Shown piece after piece: positions 25,135 through 37,905 of a stretch of 64,000 bases of DNA. The position numbers and the translations under genes are program-made. The DNA comes from Bombus terrestris (taxonomy: Eukaryota > Arthropoda > Insecta > Hymenoptera > Apidae). The stretch lies in NCBI RefSeq assembly GCF_910591885.1, contig NC_063274.1:11306164-11370163 (forward strand), read 5' to 3'. Each line of letters opens with the position of its first letter. Position 1 is the stretch's first letter. The notes below the pieces were generated by a model, which saw nothing but the letters and a program-made list of their open reading frames with translations, was not told the origin of the DNA and ran no database searches.

Positions 25135-28100
25135 TATATAAGAGATATGGAAAATCCATTTGCAGATATTAAAAAATGCCCTCTGGAAGATTTATAATAA
25201 CCGACTAACTTCCTACAAAAAAAAAAAAGAAATCTGCAAAGGAGGGGGTGGATCCGGTAGCTCTCCACTATCAATGTTGAAACATCGTTAATGGAAGTCC
25301 TCCGGCGATATTTAAAAAGATTGAGGACGATCTTTGAACTGACGTTAATGGAGACAACTCGACGAGGAAATTTTCGAGAAACGCGCAACTAGTTCGCCAT
25401 AAATTTTCCATCGGTGCACTGGGGGCAGAGAAGCATTAGAGAAAGACGTGAAATAATGACGTCGTGTGCACGCCACGCGTCCTTCTAAAAGCACACACGA
25501 TGAACTGAGTGAGAAGAGGGCAGAAGGAGACGTTGATGTTACCCCTCTTCCGCTATTCCATCGGCCAGCCTCCTTGTTTTTTGTCTTTCTGGCAAAAAAA
25601 AAAACGCTCCTTTATAGGGGCAAAGCGCGCGTGCTGTCACGAAGAAAGAGAGATGAAAGGGATCGTGGACTGGTGGCACCCTCGGTCCTTAGGTGGCCCA
25701 CCGTTGACAATGCGCCAATCCGATGCAGCGCCCCAAGAAATGCGATACCATTTACTTTTCGGAGAAACCCAAAATTACGTGAAATCCAGGCACGCATAAA
25801 AGTGTACCGTCGCTCACGGGCTTACGATTATTTGGAAGGTGGAAAAGCAGTCCACAGAGTAGATTTTCCTGTGGAATTAGAGCATGGAGTTGAAGAATGA
25901 GGCCTGGTGAGTCGGAATTGGGAGTTATTTATTTTCTATTGTTTCTTTAACGTCTCCAGTGCCGTAATAGAATTTTTCAACCGTTTCAAGGTTTTTAAAA
26001 ATCTTTGAGAATAAATTGTAAACAATTGTGATTGTAAACAAATTTTAATAATATTATAATAAACGAAAGATTATCGCGCTCACTTATATTTTGCAACTGT
26101 AAGCATTCTAAATATAAGCATACTTTGAAAAATAATAAAACTAATACCTTTCTAGTAGCTGGAGTATAAATATTTTCATATTTGTGATACCGAAATGTGC
26201 CTTGTTCTGCAGGTCTAAAAAGAGTCAATATATTCTCATTAATAAAAAGATATTGCCTGCGAGAGTGAAGCCAATAAGACAGTCGGTTTATTCCTACAAG
26301 TAATTACGGTACAGCTTACGTATGTTTATGTATTTTATACTGATATTCAGGTAGCAACATAACGGACCAGAGCCCTTCCAGCTTTCCGGACCTCGAAAAC
26401 AGTTTTTTTCTGAATGCGTTCGAAAAGGAATGCTTAGCGCTTACGAAATTTTCTTCATGCGTCCATGGTGCCTTTCACAAAAACTTTGCAGTGGTAACAG
26501 TCTGCATGCTTCCGGTAATATATAATTGGTTGCCTTCAAAATGATACAAGACAAAAATGGTGATATACTAAACTAAATGTTATAGTTTCAACCTTTCTTT
26601 TTCCAGACGGAATTATGATTTCGACAAAAGCAATTAACAAATATGATGTATTTATTTTAGGATTTATCAGACGGTACAGTTGTTGCACCGTTACCAATGT
26701 CATAAATGTCTAATGTAAAAGTATAAAAGTTTTAATCTTTCTTCTGTCAACTATCACGCACTTCTCGAATTTACATTTATGATATAGGTGTCGTCAAGCT
26801 ACATTTCCGTATTATGGTGAGAATGATACATTACGTAACCGGCTATAACCGAAATTTCACTTGCTAATGAGCAAAGAAATGACAAATGAATTGAGTTTCT
26901 TAATTTCAGCTGCGAGCGAGAAGTTAATAATTATTATCGTGATGTAGCAAGACGATAGTGATATTAAGCGAGTAAAATTGAAGACGTTTTGCAAAAGTAC
27001 TTTCTTTAAATTTTAGTAGTTATATGTATAAATACCCTAGTAAACCTACAATCTATCTATAAGCGTGAAAATTCTCGGAATCTTACTCTAGAAACTCAAA
27101 TGCTTTCATGTGTATAATATCTATTATGGATATAAAAGAACCAATATATCCACAAATTTGCATACATACACGCGATATTTTTCATTCGATATCTCCGCGA
27201 ACGAATGCAATCGATATCCAATTCCATCCCTCAGTCGTACATTAAAGTGTCGTTTAACAACTCCCCGAGGACAACGGTAACTAATACCCAGAACGTGCAA
27301 CTAATCAAACGAAAAGTCTGTCGACTCATCTGATCAAAGGTAAGGAGGAACAAACATCTATCCGGACGAAACAGACGAACACAGGAAAGGAAATTGCGCG
27401 CTGACGGATTTCACCGATCCATCGAGCCAGACTCGATCCTCTGCATCTGCCACGTGCCCCCACATTACGGCATAATGTGTCACTGTGCCACGGCCGGCTC
27501 TCTTCCCTTCTCTCTCTCGAACGATTTAACAGCGCCGGCAGCCACTCTTCTCTCACGCACACCAAGAATCTCGTATGTGGAATCCTAGATTTTGGAAACT
27601 CGTCGAATTGAATGGCGCGCAGCTGAATGCAGCTCGTGCAGCAACGTTTCGCTCGAAAAACGAGCGAAAAAGACGCGAGCATCGGAGGTGGAAGAGAGAC
27701 GCGGAGTGGTTCACGGGTACAGTTTTTCAGTATCCACCCCTTTTCACCCTCTCTCTCTCTATGATTTTTTTTCTCTTTTTTTTCGTTTTCCTACAATATC
27801 GGGCGTTGCTGTTGCAAGATGCAACCTCGGATGAGTTGTGAAAATATTGACGCTTTGTGGGCCGCGACAGTTTATTCGGGTCCTCGCTTCGCGGTCCTTC
27901 AGGGAATAATAGACACTGGATTTTTATCGATGGGTTCCCGAGAAACATCGATGGATCGCCGGTTCCTATGGAATCTGTTAACTTTACTCCGCTATGGTTC
28001 CACGTATGACAGATTATACCGACGATGATCGGTTTCGTCGAGCGAAACGCATCGAATATATAATATCGATGTTTGGACAATTGAACGATCAAATTAAATA

Positions 28101-29371
28101 CATTCGCGCTTTGACTGAGGAATAATGGAGAATTATCTACTTACCATGACCACAGTGATTCGTCATCGTGAATGTAGTATCTCTAGATCGTGTATTGGAA
28201 GAATGATTAATAAACAATTAAGATGTTATGCTCGTTTTAATTCTTTGTTGAGTACCGAACGAAATATTAGTAGATCCAGCTATAAGAACTGGTACTGCAA
28301 TGTGATGATTCTTTCCACAAAATATTAATCAGTATGAATATTTCTTAATACTTACGCACTCATACCTGGTTGAAGAACTCGAGAGAATCCATCTTTTTAG
28401 ACAGATAGGTGATATGGGAGGAAAAAGAAAAAGCACGAGAACGATTAAACAGTGAGTTTTTAATAATAAAAATATTTTGACAGACGTCAACTCGATGGGA
28501 ACATTCATTACAATGAGTGGCGGTGGTTTGCGGTATGATTCGCGAGAAATCCGGCATAGACTTTTGGTGAGAGTTGAAGAGGGGGTTCGTGTGGTTTGGT
28601 AGGATCGATAAAATTACAAGTAAACGCCATTATAATACAAAGAATCTGTTTTTCTGTTTCATTTTTCGTTTTCCTATTTCCAAGGTAGGAATTCAATGAT
28701 CGACAGCGAAGTAGCGCGGTATGATCATGACAATGACAATAATTAATAATGTTTAATAATAATAACTACGGGTAGAGTACTATGATTAATTATATTACTT
28801 AAAAAACGGTCTATTCGTATTTGTACGCGCAATATCTTTCTTTATAATATCCCGTTTCTTCTTCCCCTTTTCTTTATTTTACTTCTTTCCACTTTAGTTT
28901 CTCTTTTTTTTCCTTCTTTTCTTATCTATTTAGGAATACTATTAAAAATCAGTCTTGTGGTTCAGATATATTAGGTGTCTGGTGAGGTAGTGTCAGTTTC
29001 ATAGTATACATCGAGTGCCACTTGATTCCCCGATACGCCACTTGTCTTTGCTTTTTTTTCTATTTTTCTTATTTTTTATTTTTATTTTTTTTAGAAAAGA
29101 AATCTTCGATCGATTGTACACAACGTGTCTCTTAACGAACAAATTTTATCTTCTTCTCGCTTCTATTCAATGACGTGTACAGTTAATACAAACATTGTTT
29201 GCAGGCATGTGTTTACGCGTGCAAAATTTCTATTACAGAAAATCTTTATAACAAACGGCTGATAAATCGAGTTAGTAAATCTCTGCAAAGTTTCGTGCAC
29301 ACAAATGACAAAATATCGTAATTTTGCAACGAGATTATGTGCTTCGACAGCTTTCAATTTCCACACATACG

Positions 29372-29410
29372 TAACACACACACACACACACACGCGCACG
29401 CGCGCACACG
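29372..29410. repeat. (CA)n-(CG) microsatellite
   Basis: ACACACAC run passing into CGCGCACGCGCGCACACG, alternating purine-pyrimidine throughout and so able to adopt Z-DNA in principle. Confidence 0.9.
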
Positions 29411-32400
29411 TATATTGATGTAATACATACATGCTATTGTATGATTCTAATACTAAAAATAAGAAACAATCAAATGGCACAGTGTCATCACTGTAAAATT
29501 TCTACGAATAAATTGTACATCAATAATAACATTACATCGTGTAATGACGCAACGAATATGATATAAAATAGGAAAGATTTGGAAATGTTGTAAATATAAC
29601 TATAGTTGAAAGACGTTACAATATACAAACAGGATATAGTAATTTGGATAGGATGTTTATGAACGGTGGCTGCAGACTGTTTGCTGTCATTGAGAAACTT
29701 TGTATACCTTGGATACACGCCTGCGGACAATGTTAACTTTAAAGCTGGTATCATTAGGTAAACTTTACAATAGTTTGGGTTGAGTTACTTGTTCTTTGAG
29801 TATATATTACACAGGTAAATTAATCCAGTGACTCGTCGAACAAAAATTCCAATGTAGATTTAGATGTCATGCGTTAGAACTACATTGTTAAAATCATTGT
29901 ATAAAGTCAAACGAAGTTACAGGTAGTATTTTTCTAAAATTATCATAAAACAAAAGAATAGTTATCTACTAGATACTGATATATTTAAAGACACCAAACC
30001 AATTTACCTAATGATCCTCGTTGATATTTATCACACGCGATATAGTACAAATAGAAAATAGATTAGAAACAAAATCTCAACTATTACATTTATCTGTAAT
30101 TTAACAATATCAGATCCGAAGAGTTCGTCATCTTTCGGCGTATCAAAGATCAAAGAATGTCCGTAAGAAACGTGCACAGCGATCGACATTTCGAACGGTA
30201 TACGTGGATCGGGCGCCCACTCTCAAGTAGCCTTCGTTTAATTAGAGTAGCGAGAATATCGTCTATCCGTAAATACCGCGGAACACTGTTAATCAACGTT
30301 TATAGTAGTAGTTTATAGGCATAAAATTTGAATTTGTACCGTGTGTATGGCGACGTTCGCGCGCGCCTGTGTTGTTCGAAGCATTTTCACATGGTGAAAG
30401 TATAGAGACGATATTTACGTTCGTTTGGTCACCATAGAGAATAAACAACCCGCAATAACGAACATCGCGATTAACCGTATTTGAATTTACGCGCGAACGA
30501 TCGACCGGCTCGTGCATACGTGATTAGCGTCTGCGTTGACTGTACAAAATTATAACTATATACGTATAATTCTAGTTACATAGATACAGAGAAGTATACA
30601 CCATAGGTACATAATTTTTAATCGAGTATTCGAGCGATCGGAAGTGACAGACGCAGACTCGAATACGTTTCCCTCCGACATGCTCAATTGAGTAATAAAT
30701 ATTACATTTTTTCATTTGTCATATTGTACAGATATTACTACGCGTTTAGTAGATAAATCGATAATGATATACATGATCGCTAATAAAGATTATATTATAC
30801 AGATTAATTTCTAGTCATGATAAATATCGTATGATTTCTCGTATTAATGTACATTGTATTCGAGTTTCACTTCCGCTAACTCGTGAGTCCCAAACTTTTT
30901 CTTTGCGATACACATCGTATTCGATATAATGTTATAATTTGACACAAACATATAGTAATCGTATGTATACGTATGTTCTTTTTTCCCTTGTACATTAAGA
31001 TTAAAAGGACAACAACGATAATGATTATTACGACAGTAGGTAGGACAAGCGATAATTCTATTTTTTTTCTTTAAATACAAATAGGTACTCGATGCGAGAC
31101 TTCCGTTTTTATCTTTAATCCATTAGTTCTTTTCGTCTAATTTTCGGCTATTATTTTCAGTGATTCTGGTCTGTTTACAAAGAAACATAGAAAACAATTG
31201 GCCCGTATATATGAACCGATATATAGCGGGCCGACAGGAACGTAATTTCACCAGTATCAATTCGGAACTAACAACCATTAACTAGGAATCGATCTCTTTC
31301 AAGGTACCGTGTTTCAGAAATCGTCGTCGGGTAGAATCTATCGTCCACGAATGGAAATTGACTGGCAAGAAGAAAAAAAAGAACGAATCATACGATTTTA
31401 CTTTATTTCTTTTCCTGTTTCCTCTTTCCTCTTATGGTATCAATTTTTCGCCATTTGCTTCGTGGATTTTATCTATTCGACGACGTAAATTCTACAGAAT
31501 GATGTATATAAAACTAGGATAGAGCGTAGTTTGCCTCTCGTTACGTTATTAAACTTCTATTTAAAATTCGATTTTTCAAACAACTGATCGATGTCGTGCA
31601 AAACAGAATCAACGAGCGTACCGTGCTCTTAGCTTTAACTACCGAAAGACTATTTCTCTTTTGCGAATATATGATCTACTTAATGGCACATAATTATAGG
31701 AAAAACAAATGGCAATCAAACGAGGAACATGATATTATTGCGATACTGCGTAGTTTAGTGGGATCTATGTTTAGTATACGTTTATTTTAACACGATCAAT
31801 AGTGTGCAGGTGGTGTAGATGATTTCACTAAAATAGCTATTTTAGTGATTGTAAAGGTTTCCTAAGAAATATTTCAATTTAATATTAACCTTTAGCATAG
31901 ATGATTAATGTATAACTTAAAAACGATCTTACTAAAATGCAATTTCTCAATGATACTAGATTAATTCAGTTTTAGATTATTTTTCTAGAAATAGACTCAT
32001 AATAAGAAATTAAGGAATTCAATATATGAGAGAATTCTTAGCCAAGAATTATTTTACCTTTTTATTTTTCCTTTTTACCTTCTCTATTAATAGAGAATGA
32101 ACCACTTCACATCATAAAACACATTAACAAAAACAAGTTATAATACAAACTATCTTTCTAGCTATTATCATCACAAGTCACTGTTGCAAGCATAAATCTT
32201 TATATGCAACAATATTTTACTATTATATTCGCTTTTCAGACTGTTATACGATTCGGTAATTAGTTTGATTAAGTTAAAAGCTCACGTTGATTTTCAATGA
32301 CAACGACATTGGTCCATCCATAGATTCATTTCATCCATAGATTATTATTACTAGGCTGCGAACTTTCATGCGAATTTATACTTTTATGAAGGGAGCTGCA

Positions 32401-35400
32401 AAAATGAAAACTAAATAGGAGAAAATCATTGTAAATTCTAAATATTCTAAACAATATTTATACCTTTGTACGTTATAAAAATTTGCAGTTTGTTATAGAT
32501 AAATGAATATACAGGTAAATTCAGTCGAAAAGCGAATCGAAGGATTAACGGTACGCTCGTATATTACAAGAAAAAACGCAATTTATAATATTCTTTTATC
32601 TTGTATATCGCTTTATTTTGAGGGTGGGTTTCTCTAAATATATAATACACCTGGGATTCGGGGTGGTTTTTGCTTTTCTCCGGGGTACGAGGCCGGAGCT
32701 TACTGACCTCTGTCGCTGTTACTCGAATAGCTGTCGATGTTGAAATCAATTGACGTCTATTTAAAGACGAACTAATGGACGAACAAACGGAGAAGAAAAG
32801 TATCTTTTCTTCAAAATAAATGGAACATTCTATTTCATTCGAAACGATATATAAACAAATATAGGATGACAAAAATTAATAGATTGTAGCAGTGACATTG
32901 ATTAACTCGATCTTTTTGGAAATTCCTAAATTTCATTTTTTGGATACATGTGTCGATCTCATACTCACTTACGCTTTTCAAAAGTTTTTGAAACATTCTG
33001 AATACGATAATTGTCTTATTTGAATAAAAATTGAGATTCAAAGGAAGGTAATTTAAAGATGACATTTATATAACTTGTCAACGACCCGATGCGTTTACAG
33101 AGCATTAGAAAAATGGAATATTACTTAAGAACTTTGTGATCCATTTAACACTTAACATTCTTATTTTTTCTCGAATTGTTCAGTAAAATAATTGGTTGCT
33201 TTCTGAGCAGTTTAACCAAGTGTACGAATAACGCGGTGCCATTGTAATTATATATTAATGGTAAAAACATAAATCCATGAAATGTATTGTATAGTACCAT
33301 TTATCAAAAAATGTATATGAGAAGTATCGCGTCGGTCTGCTCTCAACCGTAATTTGTGTCACGCGTGTCGTAATAATCTCAGAACTACAATGCAAAATAA
33401 AAAATAAAGAATGAACGATTTGAAAGTTCTTAGGTTACATATACATTCTTCTACACTCTGTAGTGTAAGTCGTGAGTTTTTTCTATAATTTCCAAAGGAA
33501 AGGAAATTTTTGGTACGTAGAAGCAGTGTAATGAGCGACCAAAACGTTTAGCTTGAAAGAGCTCGAGAGATGCTTCGTAACACGTGTATAAAAGGGCGAA
33601 AACGCGCGGTCTCAAAGAGGGAGGAAGAGGCAAGTGGGCTGGAAAATGTTCCTCGAAAGCTTGGAACGTGAATAACGAGTGAGAAGTGCGGATGAGTCGG
33701 GACCTTTGGGAAAGAATGTGGCGAAAGTGTAACGCAGCGGCTATGGATTCTGTTTCCCCGGTACGACCCCAGCTATATTTTCACTTTCGAAAAGAGAAAG
33801 TCCACCGATTAATTTCCAAACTTATTTCTTCTACGTCGATGCAGTTAACTGTTTATGTTTGCTTTGCGCTTCGATCGTCAATTACCGTGTTTCGTTGATA
33901 ATTATGATTTTAAAATATTGATACAAAATCGATTCAATTCAAAGTTTAAATTAAAGACACACCTTCAAAAACAAATGTACCAGTAAATTTTATCTCTTAG
34001 TAGAATTATCAATCAAAATCTCACTCTTAATTTGCTAAATTATCTTCAAATGTTATCTTCAATGATTCAAGCTTTTTTATGGAAAAGAAGCAAAAATTAT
34101 AAAAGTGAGTATCAATGTGCACTCGGTTTAAAAGACGATTTTCTAAACCCGTAGACATCTTAGTCTATATCCTAGGAGAAGTGAAAGAAAACTTTGGTAT
34201 TTTTAGATCAAAATAATTCATTTACTCAAAAATCCCTATTAACGTTATTCATCGAAAAGCTAATTCTGAATTACGAGATATCTTCAGCATCCTAAAACAA
34301 AATGAAGTGAACGCGAGATTTAATAAAGACCTAAACGAAACAGAGTCGAGCACCTAGTGAAGAAGTTGTTCTTCGCACTAGCCGAGCCTTCTTTCGTTCC
34401 TTCTCTTACGAAATGGTCATACGAATCGAACGGAAGCGAAACGAGGGCAATTTGTGTCCCCGGCAGTGTTTCGTGCGGCACTTGCAGAAAATGCAGACGA
34501 GGATACCTACTTCTCTTGTCCTTTTATGTCATCGAAAAGCCGAGCGGTATACAGAGTACATCGTGTTATATTACTTGGCTTCGGCGTTACAATTTCAGAA
34601 ACAACAAATGGGGTCCAGTAGACCCGGAAGAGGGAGGATGAATGACGTTACCATGACCACTTCTCGTGTCCCCAAAAAGAGTCCTAGGACTGACCCATGG
34701 AACAATGAGCCGAAATGGCCTCGAAACACACCGATGAAATTTGCATGCTGACCGGTGAACATAAATCAGAGGACCATTGAGGCAAAGTTGGCATAGGCTA
34801 TCCGCTAGAAAGTCGACGACGGAGGGATGCTTTATCTCGTTTTGAAGACGACCACCGGCTGCGAATTTTCGGCACGCGGCTGTGTGTATCATTGCGAAAA
34901 CTGGTTCGCGCGAAACAGACGGCCGCCGTAGTCTAAGCAACAAAAGATCGTTCTCCTTCGAGCAACCGGCTGCCTGTTAGAAAAAAAGATGGAAATCGGA
35001 GAAGAAAAGATGGTCCCTGATTGTACAACGAGAATGAACAGAGAACACGTATCCTTCGTGAAACGAAGGATTCTCGTACAAGGATCCACTCGCAGGTTTC
35101 GATCATTGTACGGATTAATGCGAATCGAAATCACGTCGGAAGATCGTCTTACGGGTTGAATTTTTTGCGAAGGCGAATGTAAATCAAGGGTGATTCGGGT
35201 TTTTTGATTCTTCGCTCTTGCGAGATGATTTTTAAACTCTGATGTGTGTATTCGTGTATAAAAGAATACGTAGAGTGATTTCTGCTACATTTCCATAAAA
35301 TAGAGTTTTATTGTCACTGAAAACTAAATTGCATCTTTCTAAGTTATGAAAGCATATATTAATTTAGTTTATTGTGAAGCTAGACGGATGACTCTTAAGA

Positions 35401-36026
35401 ATAGAAATCCAAAGACTTAATTAGAAGATTTTTAAGAAATTAAATTCAAATTCTTAAAATCTTAACTTACATTACTATGACTTTTAATTTGCCGCATAGT
35501 GCGAAAATTTGTGGCTATTTTCTCAATTGTTACTTGGGAATCGAAGAAGTGTATGTAGATATAAAGCTTGTGAAGATAACGATTGATATTCCATGAATTT
35601 TAATAAAACTCTAGCGTTAAATGTGTTCTAATATTTAAATGCAATGATAGTGCAATATTTAAATATATCGAAGTCAATCTTTTGTGTCACAATTCTCTAA
35701 CTTTAATATGAAATGAAGTATCTCGTTAGCGAAAGGCATGATGCTAGATGTACACGTTTGAGGGTGCAAATCAGTAAGTATAGAAGACATCTCGAGCTCA
35801 TTCTTGGTGCTACGTAACAAAAAATCATGCTGATACCGTTGGAAGGTATGAGTTATTATCATCAGTTATGTTATCATCAGTTAGCTAACAGTTATTATCA
35901 TCTCAGTTACACGCGTACACGTACTTCAAGTAACTTACTTGTGTGGTACCGTTACAGACAAAATTAACTTAAAAAGCGCATTGTATAAACGTCTTGTAAA
36001 TTGCATAAAGTTACATTTCTTACAAG

Positions 36027-36045
36027 AAAAAAAAAAAAAAAAAAA
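36027..36045. repeat. Poly-A run (about 19)
   Basis: An uninterrupted A run downstream of the proposed Kr poly(A) site. I see no target-site duplication around it. Confidence 0.85.
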
Positions 36046-36254
36046 GACGAAAGGAAGACAAGAAATTGAAGATCGACAAAGAACACTGAGAAATATAAAA
36101 GAATTAAAAAAAAAAAGAACAATGGTGTCGACAGCTTGACAAATCAGTGAAGTGCAAAAGCGACAGAGGACCGACGAACCGATGTCACTCCCCCCCGCTA
36201 CTTTTACTGTCAGAGGAACTTGTATACCAGTACATTCATTCTGTAATTTCTAGT

Positions 36255-36260
36255 TTTATT
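36255..36260 (-). terminator. Candidate Kr polyadenylation signal (AATAAA)
   Basis: TTTATT on the plus strand is AATAAA on the minus strand, about 830 nt beyond the Kr stop. It is the nearest canonical hexamer I found downstream of the stop, so a 3' UTR of about 0.85 kb is proposed. In AT-rich DNA the hexamer is common, and a longer UTR is possible. Confidence 0.3.
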
Positions 36261-36289
36261 TTTCGATTCTCTCTCCAATCATTCACGTG

Positions 36290-36307
36290 CACATATGTAC
36301 ATATGTG
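36290..36307. promoter_or_regulatory. 18-bp perfect palindrome with Pumilio-type UGUACAUA site
   Basis: CACATATGTACATATGTG reads the same on both strands. On the Kr sense strand it contains TGTACATA, matching the Pumilio consensus UGUANAUA, and lies in the proposed 3' UTR. A second TGTACATA occurs at 36513-36520 (minus). Function in RNA is inferred from the motif only. Confidence 0.3.
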
Positions 36308-36512
36308 TCGAACACAATCACACTCACATTTACACGAACGGAGACACATGTACTTGCTTCTGTCTCTCATATTTTTATAGATACCTATCTAAGTAATAAT
36401 TAATATCTATCTAAACTCATTATCGCGGCTTTCATTGAAAAACGGAACACGCGAAACTACAGCGACCAACTAAATACACAATTACCTTTCAATTTCTTTG
36501 TTGTCGCGTAAT

Positions 36513-36520
36513 TATGTACA
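36513..36520 (-). promoter_or_regulatory. Second Pumilio-type UGUACAUA site in proposed Kr 3' UTR
   Basis: The minus strand reads TGTACATA, about 570 nt after the Kr stop and about 210 nt before the other copy along the transcript. It matches the UGUANAUA consensus. Confidence 0.25.
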
Positions 36521-37091
36521 CGAAGGAAATAAACCAACAGCTCAGAAAAGAAAATCCTGGCTGCTTTTCCTCTCGTATATATAATATCAATCCATTTCCT
36601 TCTTTTTCTCATTGCCAAAAAGATTCACGTCCCTGAATGTTTGTTCCATTTTTATAAATTACACGTTTTACGTGGAGGATACTCGTAGACCTGCCAATAC
36701 GCTTTTCGACCTCTATCTTTCATCCTCCCTTGCCTCGTTTAGGTACAGTAATAATTAATAATCATCTATAATAATATAATATATATATCTATAAAAAGCA
36801 TCTTAACAATAGTGACTGTGAACCGGTGCGTGGAGGATTCAGTGTGAGGATTCAATTCGATTCGTGAGCCTGTCGGGACTCGATTCGCCTTGCTATCCAA
36901 TATAAACGAGAAACTCCATTTTTCTCCCTTCTGACGATCTCTTTCTATTTCTTTCTCCCCTTATATCTTTTCCTTTGCCCACCCTAAAAACCTTGGAGTA
37001 GCGTTTTTCCTTGGGTAGAAGCGTCGAACCGAGATAAAGTACAGGGTGGCTTTTCTACAAGTATTGTGTCTACGTACCCCTAAAGACTCCA

Positions 37092-37905
37092 CTAGGACGC
37101 GTGGCCGACATTAGCCGCGGCAGTGTTTCCAAGGGATGCGAAGTGCGTGTATTTGTTGTGGTGACTTTGAAGAAAAACAGCGTTTGGGCTGGACGTTCCC
37201 GACACCATATCGATGTCATCATCATCCTCTCCGTGAATGATGTCACTGCTCGGGCTATGACTTAATGGCGAGTCACTGATGCTATTTGACTGAGAGTGTG
37301 GTCTGCACTGAGAATGCATACCAGTTGACATAGATAAGTCTTCTGGTTCCGTTTGCTCTGGTAAATCCACAGGAATACCGGCTAAATTCAATGGTATAGG
37401 CATAGAATTGCCGATGATAGGATTTGCTAATTGATTACTGAACTTATGCACAGGTCTAACAGAAGCACTTGTTTTTTTGCTGGCTAATGATGATGCTTCG
37501 GCTTCCTCTACTTCTACGTCGATATCAATGTCGATATCCTCTTCTAAATCGTCGCTTGCCAATGACGGAGAGGCAACCTGTGTTCTCGTTACTTGTCCAG
37601 AGTTCATACTGGTGCCACACTTGTGATGTATCAGGTGGTGCCTTCGTCTGAATCGCATCTGACATTGCTCGCACTCGAACGGTTTCTCGCCCTTGTGGAT
37701 CAGCAGATGAGCCTTTAGTTGATTCGAGTCGCTGAACTTGGCTGAACATAACTCGCACGCGTATGGACGTTCACCAGTGTGCACGCGCAAGTGGCGACGC
37801 AGGTTGGCTACTTGGACGAATTGGCGATCACAGTGGCTACAGTGGTAAGGCTTCTCGCCCGTGTGAAGTCGCATGTGGGTCTTTAGATGATGGTCCCGTG
37901 TGAAT
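37092..37905 (-). CDS. Kr: Kr coding exon 3 (rest of finger 2 to stop)
   Basis: The acceptor is GTGATGCAG|ATTCA and the exon ends with TAG at 37092-37094. It completes finger 2 ([10 protein letters not shown]) and carries fingers 3-5. An acidic alternating stretch [19 protein letters not shown] follows at about 356-373, then the PEDLSM repression motif at 423-428. The tail is serine/proline/histidine-rich with a DDDDIDM acidic patch and ends GHAS. Fingers 3 and 4 are almost unchanged from the fly; the acidic stretch and tail are much less conserved. The polypeptide from the second TGEKP linker onward is very high confidence. Confidence 0.97.

Larger units (their letters stand above)
25135..36254. 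other. No recognisable gene; AT-rich 3' flank of Kr
   Basis: GC-richer islands lie at about 25.4-25.9 and 27.3-28.0 kb; from 28 to 33 kb the sequence is strongly AT-rich with the CA repeat at 29.37 kb. A TATAAAAG at 33587 with CACGTG directly before it (33581) could be a core promoter, but no convincing gene follows. A Kr 3' UTR longer than proposed would extend into this stretch. Confidence 0.6.

Noticed and set aside
25466..25900. 144-codon open frame on the plus strand
   Set aside because: Opens from GTG and is basic throughout; another frame is equally open. No homology recognised.
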